A stretch of 64,000 nucleotides of DNA from Aestuariivita sp. (GTDB lineage: Bacteria > Pseudomonadota > Alphaproteobacteria > Rhodobacterales > Rhodobacteraceae), in contig JAPORY010000036.1 in assembly GCA_026709985.1 (NCBI GenBank), positions 62,001 through 126,000 of the forward strand, in the 5' to 3' direction. How positions within the stretch are numbered: position 1 is the first letter of the stretch; every line of letters begins with the position of its first letter. A program made the translations under genes and the position numbers. The notes below the pieces were generated by a model. The model searched no databases and was not told where the DNA came from. It saw nothing but the letters and a program-made list of their open reading frames with translations. Positions 9,665-19,038 of this stretch are shown here, one piece after another.

Positions 9665-11809
9665 ATGACTCAGCGAACTTCGGTTGAGGGTCTGTCGGTT
9701 GCAACCCAATTTTATGACTTTATTGAAACGCAAGCTTTACCGAAAACGGGAGTGAACTCGCAGACATTTTGGTCTGGTATGTCTGACATTATCCATAGGA
9801 TGGGGGAAAGGAACCGTGATCTCCTGCGTGTGCGCACCAAATTGCAAAATCAGATTGACGAGTGGCATATTGCGAGAAAAGGACAACCCCACGACCACAG
9901 CGCTTACCGCGATTTTCTAGAGGAGATCGGCTACTTGTTGCCTGAGGGCGATGATTTTGAAATCGAGACGCAGAATGTCGATCTGGAAATAGCGGCAGTA
10001 GCTGGCCCGCAGTTAGTCGTACCAATTACCAATGCTCGATATGCATTGAATGCGGCCAACGCACGCTGGGGTAGTCTCTATGATTGTCTCTATGGCACCG
10101 ACGCTATGGGAACGCCGATTCCAAGTGGAGGTTACGATAAGGGTCGAGGTGCTCGTGTCGTAGCAAGAGTGCGCGTATTCTTAGATTCTTTTTTTCCGAT
10201 TGTGGGCAGTTCCCATGCCGATGCACGGCGATATCATATTCGAGATGCCAGTCTTTTTGTTGATGACTTGCCCTTAGTCCACCCGGAAAAGTTTGTTGGT
10301 TATCGTGGACACCCGAGAGCCCCCTCTGCCGTTTTGCTCAAAAATAACGGGCTTTTCGTTGAACTGGTTTTTGACCGCACCCATGAAATTGGCAGCAGAG
10401 ACCAATGTGGATTGGCAGATGTTGTTATTGAGAGCGCACTCTCGGTCATTATGGACTGTGAGGATTCGGTCGTTTGCGTTGATGCGGATGATAAAATTCT
10501 CGCGTACTCGAATTGGCTGGGTCTAATGACTGGTGAGTTGACCACAAAATTTACCAAGGCTGGTCGCGAGGTTTTTCGTACGCTCAATGATGACCGTCCA
10601 TTTTTGCGTCCTGATGGTCAAGCGTTCTCATTGCGGGGGTGCGCGTTGATGCTGATTCGTAATGTTGGCAACTTGATGACGACCTCGACTATTCTGGACC
10701 GCAACGGCGGGGAAGCTTTCGAGGGACTGGTGGATGCGCTGGTCACTACCTTGATTGCCATGCACGATCTTTCACGGCAATCTGGAAATTCCCTGACAGG
10801 ATCGGTTTATATCGTAAAACCAAAATTGCATGGCCCTGAAGAAGTTGCATTCACCGATCAGCTATTTTGCCGAGTCGAAGAAATTTTGGGCTTGCCGCAA
10901 TATACGGTGAAGTTAGGAATCATGGATGAGGAGCGTCGCACCAGCGTTAACCTTAAGGAGTGTATTCGTGCTGCACGCCATCGAACCGTTTTCATCAATA
11001 CTGGGTTTTTGGATCGGACTGGCGACGAGATTCACACGTCAATGAAGGCTGGCCCATTTTCGCGCAAGGACTTCATTAAGCGCAAGTCTTGGATTTCTGC
11101 CTATGAGAATCGAAACGTTGATATTGGACTTGAGTGTGGATTTCAGGGACGTGCTCAGATTGGCAAAGGTATGTGGCCAAAGCCTGATCAGATGGCGGCG
11201 ATGCTTGAGCAAAAGATTGAGCATCCCATGGTCGGGGCAAATTGTGCTTGGGTACCAAGCCCGACAGCGGCAACGCTACACGCACTACATTACCATCAAA
11301 TCGATGTGTTTGCGGTTCAAAATCGCCTCAAACTTGGTGGCCGACGGGCTCATGTGGATGGATTGCTGGAGATTCCGCTTGCGACTTTTCGCAAGTGGCG
11401 CCGAGATCAAATTATTTCTGAAGTCGAGAACAATGTGCAGGGTATTTTGGGATATGTGGCCCGCTGGGTCGGTCAAGGAATTGGATGTTCAACGGTACTA
11501 GACATTAATAATGTGGGTTTGATGGAAGACCGTGCAACATGCCGAATTTCTGCTCAGCATGTTGCCAACTGGCTGCATCATCATGTTGTGACAGAGGAGG
11601 ATGTTCTTGAGGTCTTGCAGCGTATGGCCAAAATTGTTGATGAGCAAAACGCTGGCGACGAAGCTTATGAGAAGTTGTCGGGACGGTCCAATTCTCTTGC
11701 CTTCGCTGCCGCCAAAGATTTGATTTTTGCGGGCGTTGAGCAACCCGCTGGATATACCGAACCAATTCTACATGCCTACAGACGAGAGCGCAAAGCGATC
11801 GAAAACTGA
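9665..11809 (+). CDS. glcB: Malate synthase G
   Basis: Condenses glyoxylate with acetyl-CoA to malate. The 714 residues match the single-chain G isoform. Recognisable blocks are NARYALNAANARWGSLYDCLYG, GYRGHP, IMDEERRTSVNLKEC, the QIGKGMWPKPDQMAAMLEQK segment and CAWVPSPTAATLHALHYHQ. A ribosome site (aaggagag) lies just upstream of the ATG. The gene stands alone. With propionyl-CoA carboxylase and methylmalonyl-CoA mutase at 20-29 kb it fits a C2-assimilation scheme that produces both glyoxylate and propionyl-CoA; the key enzymes of that scheme are not in the window. Confidence 0.96.
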   Translation: MTQRTSVEGLSVATQFYDFIETQALPKTGVNSQTFWSGMSDIIHRMGERNRDLLRVRTKLQNQIDEWHIARKGQPHDHSAYRDFLEEIGYLLPEGDDFEIETQNVDLEIAAVAGPQLVVPITNARYALNAANARWGSLYDCLYGTDAMGTPIPSGGYDKGRGARVVARVRVFLDSFFPIVGSSHADARRYHIRDASLFVDDLPLVHPEKFVGYRGHPRAPSAVLLKNNGLFVELVFDRTHEIGSRDQCGLADVVIESALSVIMDCEDSVVCVDADDKILAYSNWLGLMTGELTTKFTKAGREVFRTLNDDRPFLRPDGQAFSLRGCALMLIRNVGNLMTTSTILDRNGGEAFEGLVDALVTTLIAMHDLSRQSGNSLTGSVYIVKPKLHGPEEVAFTDQLFCRVEEILGLPQYTVKLGIMDEERRTSVNLKECIRAARHRTVFINTGFLDRTGDEIHTSMKAGPFSRKDFIKRKSWISAYENRNVDIGLECGFQGRAQIGKGMWPKPDQMAAMLEQKIEHPMVGANCAWVPSPTAATLHALHYHQIDVFAVQNRLKLGGRRAHVDGLLEIPLATFRKWRRDQIISEVENNVQGILGYVARWVGQGIGCSTVLDINNVGLMEDRATCRISAQHVANWLHHHVVTEEDVLEVLQRMAKIVDEQNAGDEAYEKLSGRSNSLAFAAAKDLIFAGVEQPAGYTEPILHAYRRERKAIEN

Positions 11810-12343
11810 GATTGCTGCGAAGGATTGAAAGAATGACCGTAACTGCTCGCCGCGGACCGGCTATTGTGCCCAAGCCGCGAGTCGTATCTTGAGCGACTTG
11901 AGTTCCCCACTGCTTTTGGCCGAGATCCCCGCCATCTCGGTCGCAACCCCTAGAAAGGCCGTCAACAAGACCGACGAAAACCGCGAAGAACCCAGGGTCT
12001 CAAAGTTCAGCACCCCACCGAAAACCGATTGAAAACAGGGCGCATTACCGCCGCCATAATCAGTGAGCACATACGCTCGAGAATCACTATCGCAGGGCGA
12101 GTACCGACGATCGACACCGTGGACCGGGATCCGATGATCGCGGATGATCAAAGATCGTGACCGTGACGTGGAAAGACCGTTTCAAAAGAGGATGCGGATC
12201 GACACGGTTGTGGATACGAGAAAGACACCGCAGGAGGAATCGCCGCCCTTTCCCGGTGAAATTGATCCTTCCACTCCCATATGATAGGCTCGTTCCGGAA
12301 ACGGCATCATCCTTTGGAGTTAGCAACACGGGAAAACATCACA
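11810..12343. other. Gap spanning the left edge of the GC-rich insert
   Basis: From about 11850 the sequence becomes visibly GC-richer than glcB and stays so through the ATPase genes. A 96-codon open frame on the minus strand (11861-12151) has no recognisable motif or ribosome site; it may be the remains of an insert gene. No inverted-repeat ends or target duplication were identified. Confidence 0.4.
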
Positions 12344-14197
12344 ATGAAGAAGACACCCTGGAGATTTTACGGACGGCAGAAGGAACTCCAGAGGCTGGCG
12401 ACCTTCGTTGACAATCATCCACGGTTTGATGTCCTCGCCATTCGCGGGCGCCGGCAGGTCGGCAAGAGCGATCTCGTCCAAACATTCCTTGATCGCCAGA
12501 CCGACCGTCTTGGTATTCTGTGTCAACTTGAAGATACCGACACGACGCACGACGCCTTCTTCGACCGGCTCGCCGCAGCCGCAGAGGAGACCGACCCACG
12601 TCTTCTCACGGAGTTCACGGTGGGCAAATACGAATACAACAACCGCTTCAGCAATCTGACGGAGCATCTCCTGCAGCAGGGGTGTGTGGTCGTCCTAGAC
12701 GAATTCCAGAACATCGGCAACACCGGCAATCGGAACATGCAAAGCCAGTTCCAGCATCTGATTGATCGGCTCCGCCGCCGAAATCGCGACCCGACATCTC
12801 CGCATTGCCGGTTGATTCTCCTGGGTTCCGAACAGCAGCGGTTCTGGGAGATGCTCAATCACGTGCGCGTGCCCCTATACCAGCGTGTCAGGAAATCCCT
12901 CCATGTCCAGCCCTGGATCTTTCCCGAATTCAAGGAGATGGCGCTGGACCAGGGTTGGGACCGCAATCCCCACCGACTCCTTACGCTCTGGACGACCTAC
13001 AACGGGTTGCCGGGACATTGGGAACGATTCGGTGAGGAGGATGCCGCGCTCGGCGACTTCTCCCGCATCCCTGATGACGCGGAGTGGACCCGCCAGTTCC
13101 TAGCGCGCGAAGAGGCCCATCGTCAGACGCGCGACGGGGCCTTCCATCGGCAGATGGAGATCGAACTCCGGGAGTCTGACCGCGCGATCGTGCGCTGGCT
13201 GGCCGAGAAGCCCGAAGGCCGAAACCTAGCCACCGACCTTGACGCGCCCGCGCACCGCGCGGCAGTTCATGCGATCAAGACGGCATTGCAAAACGAGGTG
13301 CCCAGCACGGCGGTCTCCGATCCCAAGGACATGCACACGCGCGTCCATGACGCGATCGAGAACCGTCTCTCCGGTGCCCATCTCGGGTTGCTGCGCGGGC
13401 GCGCCCCGATCGATTCGGAGGATACGATCAAATGGTCGGTGGTCGACAACTTCGCGCGGTTCCAGTTGCAGGTGCTCGAACCGTTTGCTCAGGGGATCCA
13501 CCCGGATGAAAGTGCACACCAGGTTCTCGCCACCGAGCGAGTATCTGCCCTCCAACATCTTGAGGGCTACGGTCTTGAACAGTTCGCGGCGCAGGCACTC
13601 CACCATTTCTTTGCGATCGGAGCCGATGTTCTTCCCGCAGACGCAGCGGGACGAACGGGTCTTTATACACGCTTCGAACGGACAGATGTGTCGGGTGATC
13701 TCGACATCGTCCTCATTCATCACAAGGAGCATCCCACCTCTCCGAAGAATTATGACGGCGTACGAGACTTCTGGATCGGCTCCGCCAAGCGGTCCGCGGG
13801 GGCGTTCTGCTCAATAAAGACACGTCCGGAGGACTCTTCGATGACCGCGCTCCGAAAGGACATCACGCGGATTCCGTCGTTTCTAGCCCCGCTTTCCGTG
13901 GGAAGTACGCTCACGCAAACGCATTTTTCCAAGGAGTGGAGAGGATGTGTGAACTATGTCGTGATCGCCCGCTCCTTCACCGACGCGGAGAAAGCACTGG
14001 TGTCGCAGGCGATCGCGGACACCTTCGCCGCCTATCCGGTGCATGGCATTGACCAAGTTTACAGTCTAGACATCGCCGACATCATGTCCGGACGCGGCCC
14101 TCAGCCGCTTCCGCTCCCGGAGCCGGCCGCAGAGCCGATACTTAAGGAAACGCCCGAAGAGGACGATGGCGCCAACGAAACCGACGTCGGAATGTGA
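12344..14197 (+). CDS. P-loop ATPase of the COG1672/DUF234 type with altered nuclease-like domain
   Basis: A 617-residue protein when started at ATG 12344. The N-terminus has FYGRQKELQRL and Walker A GRRQVGKS at 35-42, typical of the archaeal-type ATPase family COG1672. Walker B VVVLDEFQNIG is at 115-125 and a LILLGSEQQ sensor strand follows. A helical/winged-helix part (about 280-370) leads to WSVVDNFARFQLQVLEP and GLEQFA at 410-415, matching the DUF234 region. There the nuclease-like fold would have Asp in GDLDIV (about 452-456), but the usual ExK reads SIK (490-492), so nuclease activity is doubtful. The last 30 residues form a Pro/Glu-rich tail shared with the ATPase at 14349. Codon use is GC-rich. 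The cellular role is unknown. Confidence 0.75.
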   Translation: MKKTPWRFYGRQKELQRLATFVDNHPRFDVLAIRGRRQVGKSDLVQTFLDRQTDRLGILCQLEDTDTTHDAFFDRLAAAAEETDPRLLTEFTVGKYEYNNRFSNLTEHLLQQGCVVVLDEFQNIGNTGNRNMQSQFQHLIDRLRRRNRDPTSPHCRLILLGSEQQRFWEMLNHVRVPLYQRVRKSLHVQPWIFPEFKEMALDQGWDRNPHRLLTLWTTYNGLPGHWERFGEEDAALGDFSRIPDDAEWTRQFLAREEAHRQTRDGAFHRQMEIELRESDRAIVRWLAEKPEGRNLATDLDAPAHRAAVHAIKTALQNEVPSTAVSDPKDMHTRVHDAIENRLSGAHLGLLRGRAPIDSEDTIKWSVVDNFARFQLQVLEPFAQGIHPDESAHQVLATERVSALQHLEGYGLEQFAAQALHHFFAIGADVLPADAAGRTGLYTRFERTDVSGDLDIVLIHHKEHPTSPKNYDGVRDFWIGSAKRSAGAFCSIKTRPEDSSMTALRKDITRIPSFLAPLSVGSTLTQTHFSKEWRGCVNYVVIARSFTDAEKALVSQAIADTFAAYPVHGIDQVYSLDIADIMSGRGPQPLPLPEPAAEPILKETPEEDDGANETDVGM

Positions 14198-14292
14198 GAG
14201 GCACGCCCATCCTGTCAAACATTGAATTGGTCCATCAAATGTACCCATCCCGAGTGGGGATCGTTCGTCCTCTGGAATTCCGGGATCAATTT

Positions 14293-14334
14293 TTGATTGT
14301 GAGCCGTGTGATCGGCTATAAAGGAAACCGATCA
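14293..14334 (+). promoter_or_regulatory. Promoter with inverted repeat around the -10 of the second ATPase
   Basis: TTGATT (14293-14298) and TATAAA (14317-14322) are 18 bases apart. The -10 box is bracketed by a perfect 7-base inverted repeat, TGATCGG (14309-14315) and CCGATCA (14328-14334). AAGGAGAG then precedes the ATG at 14349. This suggests the second ATPase has its own promoter and perhaps an operator for a repressor. Both are inferred from sequence only. Confidence 0.45.
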
Positions 14335-14348
14335 AGGAGAGAACAATC

Positions 14349-15722
14349 ATGGCGGATATTGCGGGATTGCACGCGTTTAGCGAAACACCGGAACGCGATG
14401 TGGCGCGTTTTTTTGCTGGGCGGGAGGCCTTCCTTGATCATATCAAAAAAGCCTGCGAGGGCGCGGCGCACACCATCGCCGAAGGCGGCAAGATCATTTC
14501 GGCGACCCGTCTTTTCTACGGCGCGCGTGGGGCGGGAAAAACATCTCTTTTGACGGAGTTTCATGTCCACGCCGCGCGGGGCAATTTTGGGACGCCCGCG
14601 CCCGTTATTGTGGATCTCCCCTCCAGTCAATCCTTACGAAGGGAAGAAGATGTTATCCTTCAGATCGCCGAAGCCCTCGGCAAGGATTCTCTCTTTCGGA
14701 CCACCACTCATTCCGATGCCCGCGTGAATGCCGATATTCCTGTCATCGGCGGCGGCGGAGTTACAAAAGGGCAGGTACAGAATCCTCCCGCAGCGACGTT
14801 TTTTCATCTCAAACAGATTACCAAAACCCTATCGCCGCGCCGCCCTATCCTGCTGTGTGTCGATGAGATTCAAAACATGAACCCCGAGGCGAAGGATATC
14901 ATGGATATTCTCCAACAGGGAAAACACGGTCTCCCGATCATCCCGATCTATGCGGGATTGGGTAATTCCCTGAACGTCATCATGCGCCATGGGGTGTCGC
15001 GTCCCGTCAGTGGCTACATTCACGGTGTGGAAGCGCTCGCCAGCACCGAAGCCGAGGCCGCGGTCACTGCAATGCTAGACCGGTTTAAGGTGGATCAAAG
15101 CGGTGCCGATCGGGATTGGCCCGCGACCCTCGCCCAGCGGGCCGATTGCTGGCCCCAGCATCTCCACAACGCGATGCGCGCCCTTGCCATGGAATTGATC
15201 CGTCGGGACGTCAAGGGTGTACTCGCGCGTGTCAATCCCGAGGCCGTCTTCACGCACGAGCGTCGTCTGCGGATGCTGGCGCACGGATGGCGGATGTCCG
15301 AGATGATTTCGGATCATAGGGAACTCGCGGCGCGAGTCATGCAGCGCGTTGTCGCATCCACCCCGACACGCTCTGAGGTAAAACAGATCATCGCCGTGCT
15401 GCATAAGACGAGGTCTTGCACCTTAACGGAGGGCGTAAGTGTCAACAGCTTTTTTAACGAACTCCTGCATCAAGGACTTCTCCAGGAGTTTCATGAAGAG
15501 CGAGCGGATGGTACCATCGTGGATGTGCTGCGTTGTCCGATCCCGTCTCTTGCGACCTTTGTTATGGAGCGTGGCAGGGTCGATTCATCGCTGCCGCTTC
15601 CGGAGCTGGCCGCAGAGCCACCGCTTAAAGAAGCGCCCGAAGAGGAGGGCGGAGACCCATACGCCTCTCCCGAATCAAAACCTCCCAGTTATGAAGACGC
15701 CGATCCGTCAAAAATTTCTTAG
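14349..15722 (+). CDS. AAA+ ATPase with acidic proline-rich tail (dispersed unit, copy 1)
   Basis: A 457-residue cytoplasmic P-loop ATPase. FFAGREAFL precedes Walker A GARGAGKT (58-65), and Walker B ILLCVDEIQNM is at 167-177. An AGLGNS sensor strand is followed by WPQHLHNAM and a helical C-terminal domain ending in CPIPSLATFV. The last 45 residues are Pro/Glu-rich (LPLPELAAEP, then KPPSYEDADP). The same architecture recurs in the ATPase at 48180, including identical Walker A positions, so the two are paralogues. The layout recalls TniB/TnsC or ExeA-like AAA proteins of mobile elements, but no transposase partner is intact nearby. It follows the 12344 gene after 151 bases. Function unknown. 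Confidence 0.8.
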   Translation: MADIAGLHAFSETPERDVARFFAGREAFLDHIKKACEGAAHTIAEGGKIISATRLFYGARGAGKTSLLTEFHVHAARGNFGTPAPVIVDLPSSQSLRREEDVILQIAEALGKDSLFRTTTHSDARVNADIPVIGGGGVTKGQVQNPPAATFFHLKQITKTLSPRRPILLCVDEIQNMNPEAKDIMDILQQGKHGLPIIPIYAGLGNSLNVIMRHGVSRPVSGYIHGVEALASTEAEAAVTAMLDRFKVDQSGADRDWPATLAQRADCWPQHLHNAMRALAMELIRRDVKGVLARVNPEAVFTHERRLRMLAHGWRMSEMISDHRELAARVMQRVVASTPTRSEVKQIIAVLHKTRSCTLTEGVSVNSFFNELLHQGLLQEFHEERADGTIVDVLRCPIPSLATFVMERGRVDSSLPLPELAAEPPLKEAPEEEGGDPYASPESKPPSYEDADPSKIS

Positions 15723-15753
15723 ACCCAAACTGGTTGGCCGATCAGTTTGGGTC
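15722..15753 (+). repeat. Hairpin overlapping the stop codon, copy 1
   Basis: gacccaaactg (15722-15732) pairs perfectly with cagtttgggtc (15743-15753) around a 10-base loop. The first base of the stem is the G of the TAG stop. No T-run follows, so it is not a classical terminator. The equivalent hairpin at 49567 differs by a T-A to C-G change on both arms, which keeps the pairing. Confidence 0.75.
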
Positions 15754-15852
15754 AGTTGAACCCTTCAGACAAAGAGAAACGCTACATGCAGATAAACCCG
15801 ACTCCTCCTGGTTCTCACCGTCCTGCTTCTCGCGGGCTGCCAGACCGGAGGT
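15754..15852 (+). repeat. 3' module shared with the third ATPase, copy 1
   Basis: Directly after the hairpin, about 100 bases match those at 49599-49697, including ttgaacccttcagac and the segment ending cagaccggagg. Similarity stops at about 15852. Each copy directly follows an ATPase of the same family on the same strand. Confidence 0.75.
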
Positions 15853-15930
15853 AATGGCATTCGGATAGAGATTTTTTGCATTCGGAAAAAAACCTTCACT
15901 TTTGGTACCGGCCGCGCTCCCTATCGGTGA
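15796..15930 (+). pseudogene. Remnant of a tiny lipoprotein gene, copy 1
   Basis: This frame reads a hydrophobic stretch ending LLLAGC, a proper lipobox with the Cys codon at 15838-15840. It has lost its start: a TAA lies at 15793-15795 and no start codon lies between that and the hydrophobic core. Relative to the copy at 49629 two bases are missing near the start. Past QTGG the sequence no longer resembles the other copy and runs towards an IS66 relic. Confidence 0.5.
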
Positions 15931-16343
15931 AACCGGCTTCTGGGTCGCGGGCAAGACGCAATGGCTGCCTGTCGTCACCGACCGGATGCTGACGGTAAAA
16001 GTGCTTCACCCGAAGCGTGGACGCGAAGCGATTGCGGGCATCGTACTTCCCATATGACCAATGCACGCATCAGCTCTGTGGCAGCCACTTTTTACGCGAA
16101 CTCGCGTTCGTCATTGAGGCCAATGGCGATGTCTGGGCGGACGAGATGACAACGCTCCGGCTGGAAACTTGCCACAAGATTAATGCCAGTGAGACCGAGT
16201 TCTTAACCGCATCAACGCCAAGGACATTAATGAGTTTTTTGAAACCTGAGGGCTTTGGTGACAGCCGCATTGACCGAGGTTTGTCGGGCCGAGTGCTGTC
16301 GTCCAAGGAGCGACTAATAAAGCGGCGATCAGTCATCCGATAA
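15912..16343 (+). pseudogene. IS66 family transposase (TnpC) fragment
   Basis: One frame (about 15912-16056) reads GETGFWVAGKTQWL and HPKRGREAIAGIVLP. These match the IS66 catalytic region, where the first reads ESGxRVAGKTxWLH and the second HPKRGREAI. The frame then shifts, with some residues missing, into YDQC and HQLCGSHFLRELAFVIEANG with WADEM, the next conserved IS66 block. Past about 16200 the similarity fades. The 5' part and the C-terminus are missing and no inverted repeats were found, so this is a dead IS fragment. It lies directly behind the ATPase 3' module. Confidence 0.8.
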
Positions 16344-17275
16344 GCACAAGAAATTGATCACCGATGGTGATGCAAGACGCAACTTCAAGGCACTGATCCC
16401 ACATGGAGCCCGAGGGAACAATGTTCGACTAGCTTAGCCCCTTTTGAACAATCAACAATCAGCTTGTAGTATTCTTTTGCGCGTGCTCTCAAGCGTCAGT
16501 GAAGTTCCCAAAGCGGCACCGTAATCTGACCGAAGCCGCGAGCAAGCGGTTAATCTTGATGTTTCGGTGATTATTTCAGCGGCGTTTCCTATGCAGGCAA
16601 TCTGACTGGCGATAAAGGCCTTGCCATTGGGGGCGGCCAAAGAGCTTATGGTATCCGAGATACGGCAATAGGCTTGGATTTGGATCAAGTTATGTGCCTA
16701 AAAGTGTTGACAGGGTCTAGAAAATGCTTGCAGATCCCAATAGATAGATTGCACAAAAAACTCGCCACCAAAATGGGAGTGGGAGCAGGCAGTTACGCAT
16801 GACCTTGTTATTGCTCACGGACGCGGTTACCGAGGCTTGAGATTATCAAACCGAGGAGTGCATAAGTGGATCTTGTGCAACTAAAACCGTCAAGGTCAAG
16901 AGTTTGCACGCTACCAAACTTCTTGCTCGGCTCTAACCTGTTCGCTTGAAGTGCGAACTCGGTACCGCGGCAAAAGGTAAGTGATTTACGATAGCGCAGA
17001 TGTTCCATGCCTTGAATTGATCGGCTCTTCTAGACGAAATTACGGGGCGGCTAACCAATAGGCGTTGAGGCACAGCCCGTCGTCAAGTATAAGATTGAAC
17101 TCATGACCATTTGCGTTCAATCGCCATATTTGTTCTCAACCTTTTGTTAGGTAGGATAGCAAGTGAGTTCGTCCCTTCCGAGAGCAATATCAGATTCGTA
17201 TGATGCCGTTCACATCAACGACTTCGAAATTGTTACCCCCGTTGTTGACGGGAAATTGATTGGGTATCACATAAA
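16344..17275. other. Long gap upstream of betB, no gene recognised
   Basis: About 930 bases without a convincing gene. At 16570-16670 on the plus strand a short frame reads DYFSGVSYAGN and GLAIGGGQRAYGIRDTAIG. This resembles head repeats of trimeric autotransporter adhesins, but it is closed by stops on both sides and is too short to call. The rest appears to be decayed sequence. Confidence 0.4.
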
Positions 17276-18748
17276 GTGTTCAAAGTTATGACGATCAATC
17301 CGAACCCCACAGCAAGTCACTTCGTTAATGGAACTTATATTGACGACACCGATGGACAACCGATTGAGGTGATTTATCCCAGCACTGAGGCTTGCATTGC
17401 GACGATTAATGCGGCGACTTCGGAAGTTATCGAACGCGCGTTGGTATCAGCTGCGGCAGCACAAGCCGAGTGGGCGCAATGGAGCGGAACAGAACGCGGC
17501 CGTGTTTTGCGACGTGCTGCCGAAATCATGCGAGAACGCAATCATGAGTTAAGTGTACTTGAGACGTTTGACACTGGCAAACCCTATCAAGAGACGTCTG
17601 TTGCAGACGCAACCTCGGGTGCCGACGCTCTTGAATATTTCGGTGGAATAGCGGCGACCCTGACGGGCGAGCATATTCAACTCGCGGATGGGAATTGGGC
17701 CTATACACGGCGAGAACCTCTCGGTGTCTGCGCTGGGATTGGGGCTTGGAATTACCCAACGCAGATCGCATGTTGGAAAGCGGCTCCCGCGCTTGCTTGT
17801 GGTAATTCGATGATATTCAAACCGTCACAGACGACGCCTTTGTGTGCTCTCAAGGTCGCTGAAATCCTCTGTGAAGCGGGACTGCCCAGAGGGGTTTTTA
17901 ACGTTATCCAAGGTCACGGGGACGTCGGCGAAGCGTTAATCTTAGATCCGCGTGTCGATAAAGTCTCCCTCACGGGTTCAGTACCGACGGGTTCAAAGGT
18001 CTATGCCGCCGCTGCTGCGAGCTTAAAGCATGTCACTATGGAACTCGGCGGAAAATCGCCTCTAATCATTTTTGGGGACGCTGACATCGAAAATGCCGTT
18101 TCGGGTGCGATTATGGGAAATTTCTATTCGTCTGGGCAAGTATGTTCGAACGGTACCCGTGTCTTTGTAGAACGGAAGATCAAAGATATTTTTCTCAAGC
18201 GGCTACAGGAGCGATTGACGTCTGTTGTTGTCGGTGACCCACAAGATCCGCTGACGAATTACGGTCCTTTGGTCAGCGGGCAGCAATTGGCGATTGTTCA
18301 AGACTTTGTGAGAAAGGGAATTGATGAGGGTGCAAGATTGGTTGCGGGAGGTTCGCGGTGCCAACGCGAAGGGTTCTTTATGCAACCAACAGTTTTTGCT
18401 GACGTCACGGACGATATGACAATTGCACGAGAAGAGATCTTCGGACCCGTCATGTCTGTTTTGGATTTTGAAACCGAGGAGGAAGTATTAGAGAGAGCCA
18501 ATCGTACTGAGTTTGGACTAGCGGCGGGTGTATTTACGAGAGATTTGGCACGAGCGCATCGGATTATCGCCCAAATTGAAGCGGGAACGTGTTTTATCAA
18601 TTCTTATAACGATGCGCCTGTTGAGGTGCCATTTGGTGGTATGAAATTGTCTGGCGTGGGTCGCGAGAATGCCCGTGCGGCGATCGAGCACTATTCGCAG
18701 TTGAAATCGGTATTTGTCCGCATGGGCGATTTGCCATCGCCATTTTGA
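17276..18748 (+). CDS. betB: Betaine-aldehyde dehydrogenase
   Basis: An NAD(P)-dependent aldehyde dehydrogenase that oxidises betaine aldehyde to glycine betaine, an osmoprotectant. It has 490 residues from ATG 17276, or four fewer from ATG 17288. Aldehyde dehydrogenase marks are GAWNYP, the KPSQTTPL cofactor segment, [12 protein letters not shown] with the general-base Glu, and [14 protein letters not shown] with the catalytic Cys. The C-terminal [15 protein letters not shown] segment is typical of BetB. betA, betI and a choline transporter are not adjacent, so the assignment within the ALDH superfamily rests on sequence feel. Confidence 0.85.
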   Translation: MFKVMTINPNPTASHFVNGTYIDDTDGQPIEVIYPSTEACIATINAATSEVIERALVSAAAAQAEWAQWSGTERGRVLRRAAEIMRERNHELSVLETFDTGKPYQETSVADATSGADALEYFGGIAATLTGEHIQLADGNWAYTRREPLGVCAGIGAWNYPTQIACWKAAPALACGNSMIFKPSQTTPLCALKVAEILCEAGLPRGVFNVIQGHGDVGEALILDPRVDKVSLTGSVPTGSKVYAAAAASLKHVTMELGGKSPLIIFGDADIENAVSGAIMGNFYSSGQVCSNGTRVFVERKIKDIFLKRLQERLTSVVVGDPQDPLTNYGPLVSGQQLAIVQDFVRKGIDEGARLVAGGSRCQREGFFMQPTVFADVTDDMTIAREEIFGPVMSVLDFETEEEVLERANRTEFGLAAGVFTRDLARAHRIIAQIEAGTCFINSYNDAPVEVPFGGMKLSGVGRENARAAIEHYSQLKSVFVRMGDLPSPF

Positions 18749-18843
18749 GGCGGCGCACAAATTTGGAAGCGCGACTTGAAGTCAAGCAAATGCGATCAGT
18801 TTTCAGTGTAAACTTGAATTCTCTTGCGCCGGCGTTGAGAACG

Positions 18844-19020
18844 ATGCCGCACCATGTTACGCCAGCGCGCCCCGTCTCTATCGCGTTGATCTGCCTCACA
18901 TGGCCGCTCTGGCGTTGTTTTCGATGACAGTCATCTTGCCATCGTTGCCTAAAATGACCGAATGGCTTGAGATAAGCGACCAGTTGATTTTGCGCGTGGT
19001 GCCCACCTATCTCTTGTCAA
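18844..19020 (+). pseudogene. N-terminal fragment of a Bcr/CflA-type MFS exporter
   Basis: From ATG 18844 the frame reads MPHHVTPARPVSIALICLT, then shifts at about 18898 into ALALFSMTVILPSLPKM and SDQLILRVVPTYLL. Together this is the first transmembrane segment and loop of a Bcr/CflA transporter, with similarity to the start of the intact gene on the other strand (LSALAMNIFLPSLPQM). Only about 60 codons remain. It points toward the 3' end of the intact gene. Confidence 0.6.
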
Positions 19021-19038
19021 ATTTGTATGCGCAAAAAC

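Noticed and set aside
11861..12151. 96-codon minus-strand frame left of the first ATPase
   Set aside because: No family motif, no ribosome site; kept only as a note on the gap.
16570..16800. Short frame resembling head repeats of trimeric autotransporter adhesins
   Set aside because: Stops on both sides, too short and only weakly repetitive; likely chance or a very old relic.
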